Shown: positions 61,215 through 64,000 of the stretch, piece by piece | How the letters are laid out: the number at the start of each line of letters is the position of its first letter | How positions within the stretch are numbered: the first letter of the stretch is position 1 | NCBI GenBank assembly: GCA_014706295.1 | Contig: JACSVZ010000007.1 | Span: 59,348,975 to 59,412,974, forward strand | Source: Lycocorax pyrrhopterus obiensis | Taxonomy: Eukaryota; Chordata; Aves; Passeriformes; Paradisaeidae | Direction of reading: 5' to 3' | Length of the DNA: 64,000 nucleotides | Position numbers and translations under genes: made by a program | The notes under the pieces: generated by a model | Seen by the model: the letters and a program-made list of their open reading frames with translations, nothing else | Told to the model about the DNA's origin: nothing | Database searches by the model: none

Positions 61215-61289
61215 ACACCAGCTCACAGCAGTGCGACGAGTGGGTGCTAATTATGGAGAACCACATTCGACAACAGAGCCTTGCTGCTG
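61215..61289 (+). CDS. Candidate 75-bp exon, unidentified gene
   Basis: A very good acceptor (CCCTTCTTATTTCTGCCTGC then AG) precedes 75 open bases ending CTGCTG|GTGAAT. The exon is symmetric, entering and leaving at phase 1, so it could be skipped or included without shifting the frame, and it matches the phase of the CpG-island exon. Its peptide reads TSSQQCDEWVLIMENHIRQQ then SLAA. A stop follows nine codons into the intron. No family recognised. Confidence 0.3.
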
Positions 61290-64000
61290 GTGAATACAGA
61301 AAAATTGCTCATTAGAGCAGCATGGTATTTAGTCAGATTGGCTTCCCTAGATATTAACATTCTGGCATTAATGCAGACTGGCAGCGTGATACTCGAATAA
61401 AACCATCTCAGGATAAGATGTGCAGAAGGGCTTGTAAAATGTCTGTCCTACCTGTGGGGTTTGCAGGGCATTTCTGCTGGGGGCTCCCACGTGCTGCTTT
61501 AGGAAAAAAAAAAAACAACCTTGGATTTCAATAACTTGCACATACAATTTCTTGGTGGTTTTTCCTTGCCTCACAAGGCATGGTGCATCAAGCATATGTT
61601 TTATTTCTCTGGAATTAAACACGCTGTGCTTGATTATCTTTCTGGCCATCCAAATTTTCACTGTGCTGTTTGGTGTGACGGTGCTGTATCCATGGTGCAG
61701 GTGGCAGGGCTCTCCTCTGTGCACAGCACAGGGTGTGTGTGACAGGGAGGCCACCCTGGAAAATGTATTGTTTGTAGCTGTTGCACGGAATAACTTCATA
61801 AAGGAGGCTCAGCCAAACCTGGTTTGAACACAAAAAGCTTCAGGTGCCTAGCGTTAATGCAGGGAGGGTTTAGCATGGAGGCTTCCCCGTGCTGTTTTAT
61901 AAACAGCAAGAAGCAAAGCTGGGGTTTGTGTGCTGCAAGCAGAGGTGCCTTTTCCTGGGCATGGCTCCTTGTTCCCCCCTCTGCAGCATCGGGACACCTC
62001 CAGCTTGGCTTCTGGGCTGGCTTTGCAGAGCTGCCCACACCTCTGAAGCTGTGTGGGGAGAGCCAGAGCTTTGCTGGCTGCACGGACTGGTGTTCATCTG
62101 TGCAGCTGTGTGAGCTGGAGCCATAGCCACAGGGAATTCCTCGATCCCATGCCCTGCCCTCTTCCACCTCTGGGCTTACATCAGCAGCAGCCGCTCCAGT
62201 GGGCTAATGCAAGGGCTATAAACCCACACACAGAGGGCAGAGCTGTTCAGCGGCCAGCAGAGCTCATGCAGCCGCACACATGCCAGAATTTCCTCTCCTG
62301 CAGCCCTCTGGTCTCCACTTTGACTTGAACACCAGCGTTCGCTAATTAGCTCTGCTTTATCTAATTAGCACCCAAACGGGAGTGCCTCCCTCAGCTGCCT
62401 CTGTGCTTGCAAAGAGCCCAGAGCTGAGGATTTATGAGGGGGAGAGATTTTCCTTGGGGTTTGTGTGGTGTGTGTGCTCACCTCTGTGCACTGGGAAGGT
62501 GTGTGAGCGTGTCCTTGCGCTGGTGTTACCCTGTTGGTCTCTACAGAAGCTGGACACAGCTGCACTAAATTGTCACTGCCTCAGCCAACCTGTTTCTTGC
62601 CCGTGAGTTTGCTGTCTGGGTTTTTTTCCTCCTTTTTCATAATGGTCATGGTATTTTGCCTGCAGTTTGCCTTGGGAAATAGAGTGTGTCCTACATCCAT
62701 ATCTATTTTAAGACTCTGCTCTATTGCCTGCTACCAGCTGGGGACATGGCTGGAAGGAGCAGTGGTTTCATGTTATAAGGGGAAACACTGGGTATTTCTA
62801 GGAGCCTATAACTATGAAATGCTAAATATGTTTATAAGCCAGGATATTGTGATCTTAGTGATAGTACTCATTTCACCTGGCTTTAGTATTTTAAAAGCTG
62901 ACTTTCTGGCTTATCTGGATGTAGTAAGATCTACTTACAGATGATGGAGAATGAGGCACACACAGAAAGAAAATTACTCTGTTTCTAATATTTGTATTTT
63001 ATTAAGAAGAATTTTTTTTTCCTTTGTGTTAGTCGCGCTCTGACTTCTTTTGGTTTAGGGAGGCCAGTAGAGATTTTGTTATGGAAACCTGTTAATTTTT
63101 GTGGTCTGTCCAGATTAAAGTATCTGGGGGCTACAGCAATTTTTTCCAAAGTTAAAACAGACAGACAGAACCCCTACTTGTCAGAAAAGCAGGAGAATGT
63201 TTCCACACAGCTGAAATTCAAAGATTTGGAAGCGGGTGCCTTTCTTAATGTCGCACATCTTGTGTTTATGCCTGTGAAGGTCTCCTAGTCCACAACTCTC
63301 CAGCTCAAGCATTGGATCATTTTCATCCTGACTGCTTTGTTGTGTCCCATGTGTGTTTTATTCAGTGAGTTGATCAGCATGGTTTTAGCTAAATCCCACT
63401 TTAGTCAGTAATGTGGCTCAGAACTGGCTCCATATGGGAGTCCAGGGGTCTGACTCCATCCTCTGTGTGCATTGGCCCCATCCTGGAAGGTTTTATGCCT
63501 TCAGAAACCCTGGGTGCTCTCCTGCCACAGCTCTGGATGTGCAGTCTCGGGTGATGCTGCACAAATACCACTGTGCTGCGTGGCATGGTGCTTGTGTTCA
63601 CAGATTCAAAAAAATCCCAAACGAACCAACCAAAACAAAAAAAAACCTTCCAAAATCCCCAAAAAACCTCTATGGCCAGAGATGGCCAAGAGGAGTCCCA
63701 GGGCAAGCATTTTGTCGTGTCTCTGGATTACTTTTTTTTTGGTATTTTGGCCTGGGTGAAAAGAGGGACAAGGGTACATAAGTGTGACCTTTTAACTCAC
63801 GGGTGAGGAGCTACTTGGTAAACTGGGCATAAACTGTTCCGTGGTTTAGGGTGGCTTTCTCTGAAGTGCTTCTGTTTTGGTTAGACAGCTCTTTGCTCCA
63901 GAGAGCTGGATAGCTGGTGGGTTTATGTGCTTTTCATGAGTTACCGGGTAACACTGTTCTCTGAAGGGTCTTTCACTGCATTCAGTGATTCTCCAGTTTT
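61290..64000. other. Unassigned DNA to window end
   Basis: No repeat family or exon recognised. A-rich tracts occur near 61503-61514 and 63605-63670. A pair of TAATTAG words lies at 62343-62368. Confidence 0.4.
62343..62368. promoter_or_regulatory. Paired TAATTAG words
   Basis: TAATTAG occurs at 62343-62349 and again at 62362-62368, 19 bases apart, close to two helical turns. The word fits homeodomain binding sites. Two short words in AT-rich DNA can arise by chance, so this is only suggestive. Confidence 0.2.

Noticed and set aside
1..64000. tRNA, rRNA, CRISPR-like spaced repeats or bacterial-type operons
   Set aside because: None was seen by reading either strand. All tandem repeats are simple microsatellites, and the dispersed repeats are CR1, LTR-like or the single 144-bp pair.

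Overview
The window looks like nuclear DNA from a bird, probably a songbird. The main evidence is more than a dozen fragments of the avian CR1 LINE, on both strands and mostly 5'-truncated copies ending near the typical ATTCTATGATTCT-type 3' tail. There are also LTR-like segments, long pentanucleotide microsatellites, one vertebrate-type CpG island, and an ITPRIP-like gene of a kind that is multi-copy in passerines. No bacterial gene structure, CRISPR array, tRNA or rRNA gene was recognised.

Layout. 0-14 kb is mostly single-copy, AT-leaning DNA with three CR1 fragments, an (AGAAG)26 array joined to a CR1 tail, and one candidate polyadenylated 3' end. 14.2-17.4 kb is dense in repeats: a rearranged CR1 with its endonuclease region and 3' end but no middle, a 144-bp insertion inside that endonuclease region, a (TA)n tract, another CR1, and an LTR-like block with an AT-rich core and a strong hairpin. 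18.0-20.1 kb holds the one confidently complete gene, a minus-strand ITPRIP-like membrane protein of 561 residues. It is coded in one exon, with a predicted short 5' non-coding exon, a 313-bp intron containing (CAG)11, and a TATA-like promoter. 20.3-22.3 kb is again CR1 and LTR-like DNA.

23.05-23.9 kb is a CpG island with a plausible first coding exon on the plus strand (donor after 23894). I could not name the gene. Most of the remaining 40 kb would then be its first introns and flanking DNA. Within it I mark plus-strand candidate exons at 27140-27243, 58185-58296 and 61215-61289. All three have good acceptors and start in the phase that exon 1 leaves, but they are not all mutually compatible in phase. 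A minus-strand candidate exon lies at 34556-34731. The acceptor side of that exon is the source, or twin, of the 144-bp block at 15.1 kb: the two copies are identical over 144 bp although 19.5 kb apart.

The far right contains further CR1 copies, a perfect (CTCCT)61 array, and long stretches in which I recognise nothing. I found no convincing new multi-gene system. The most unusual items are the 144-bp templated-looking insertion, the unidentified CpG-island gene with its candidate exons, and several small inverted or tandem rearrangements inside CR1 copies.
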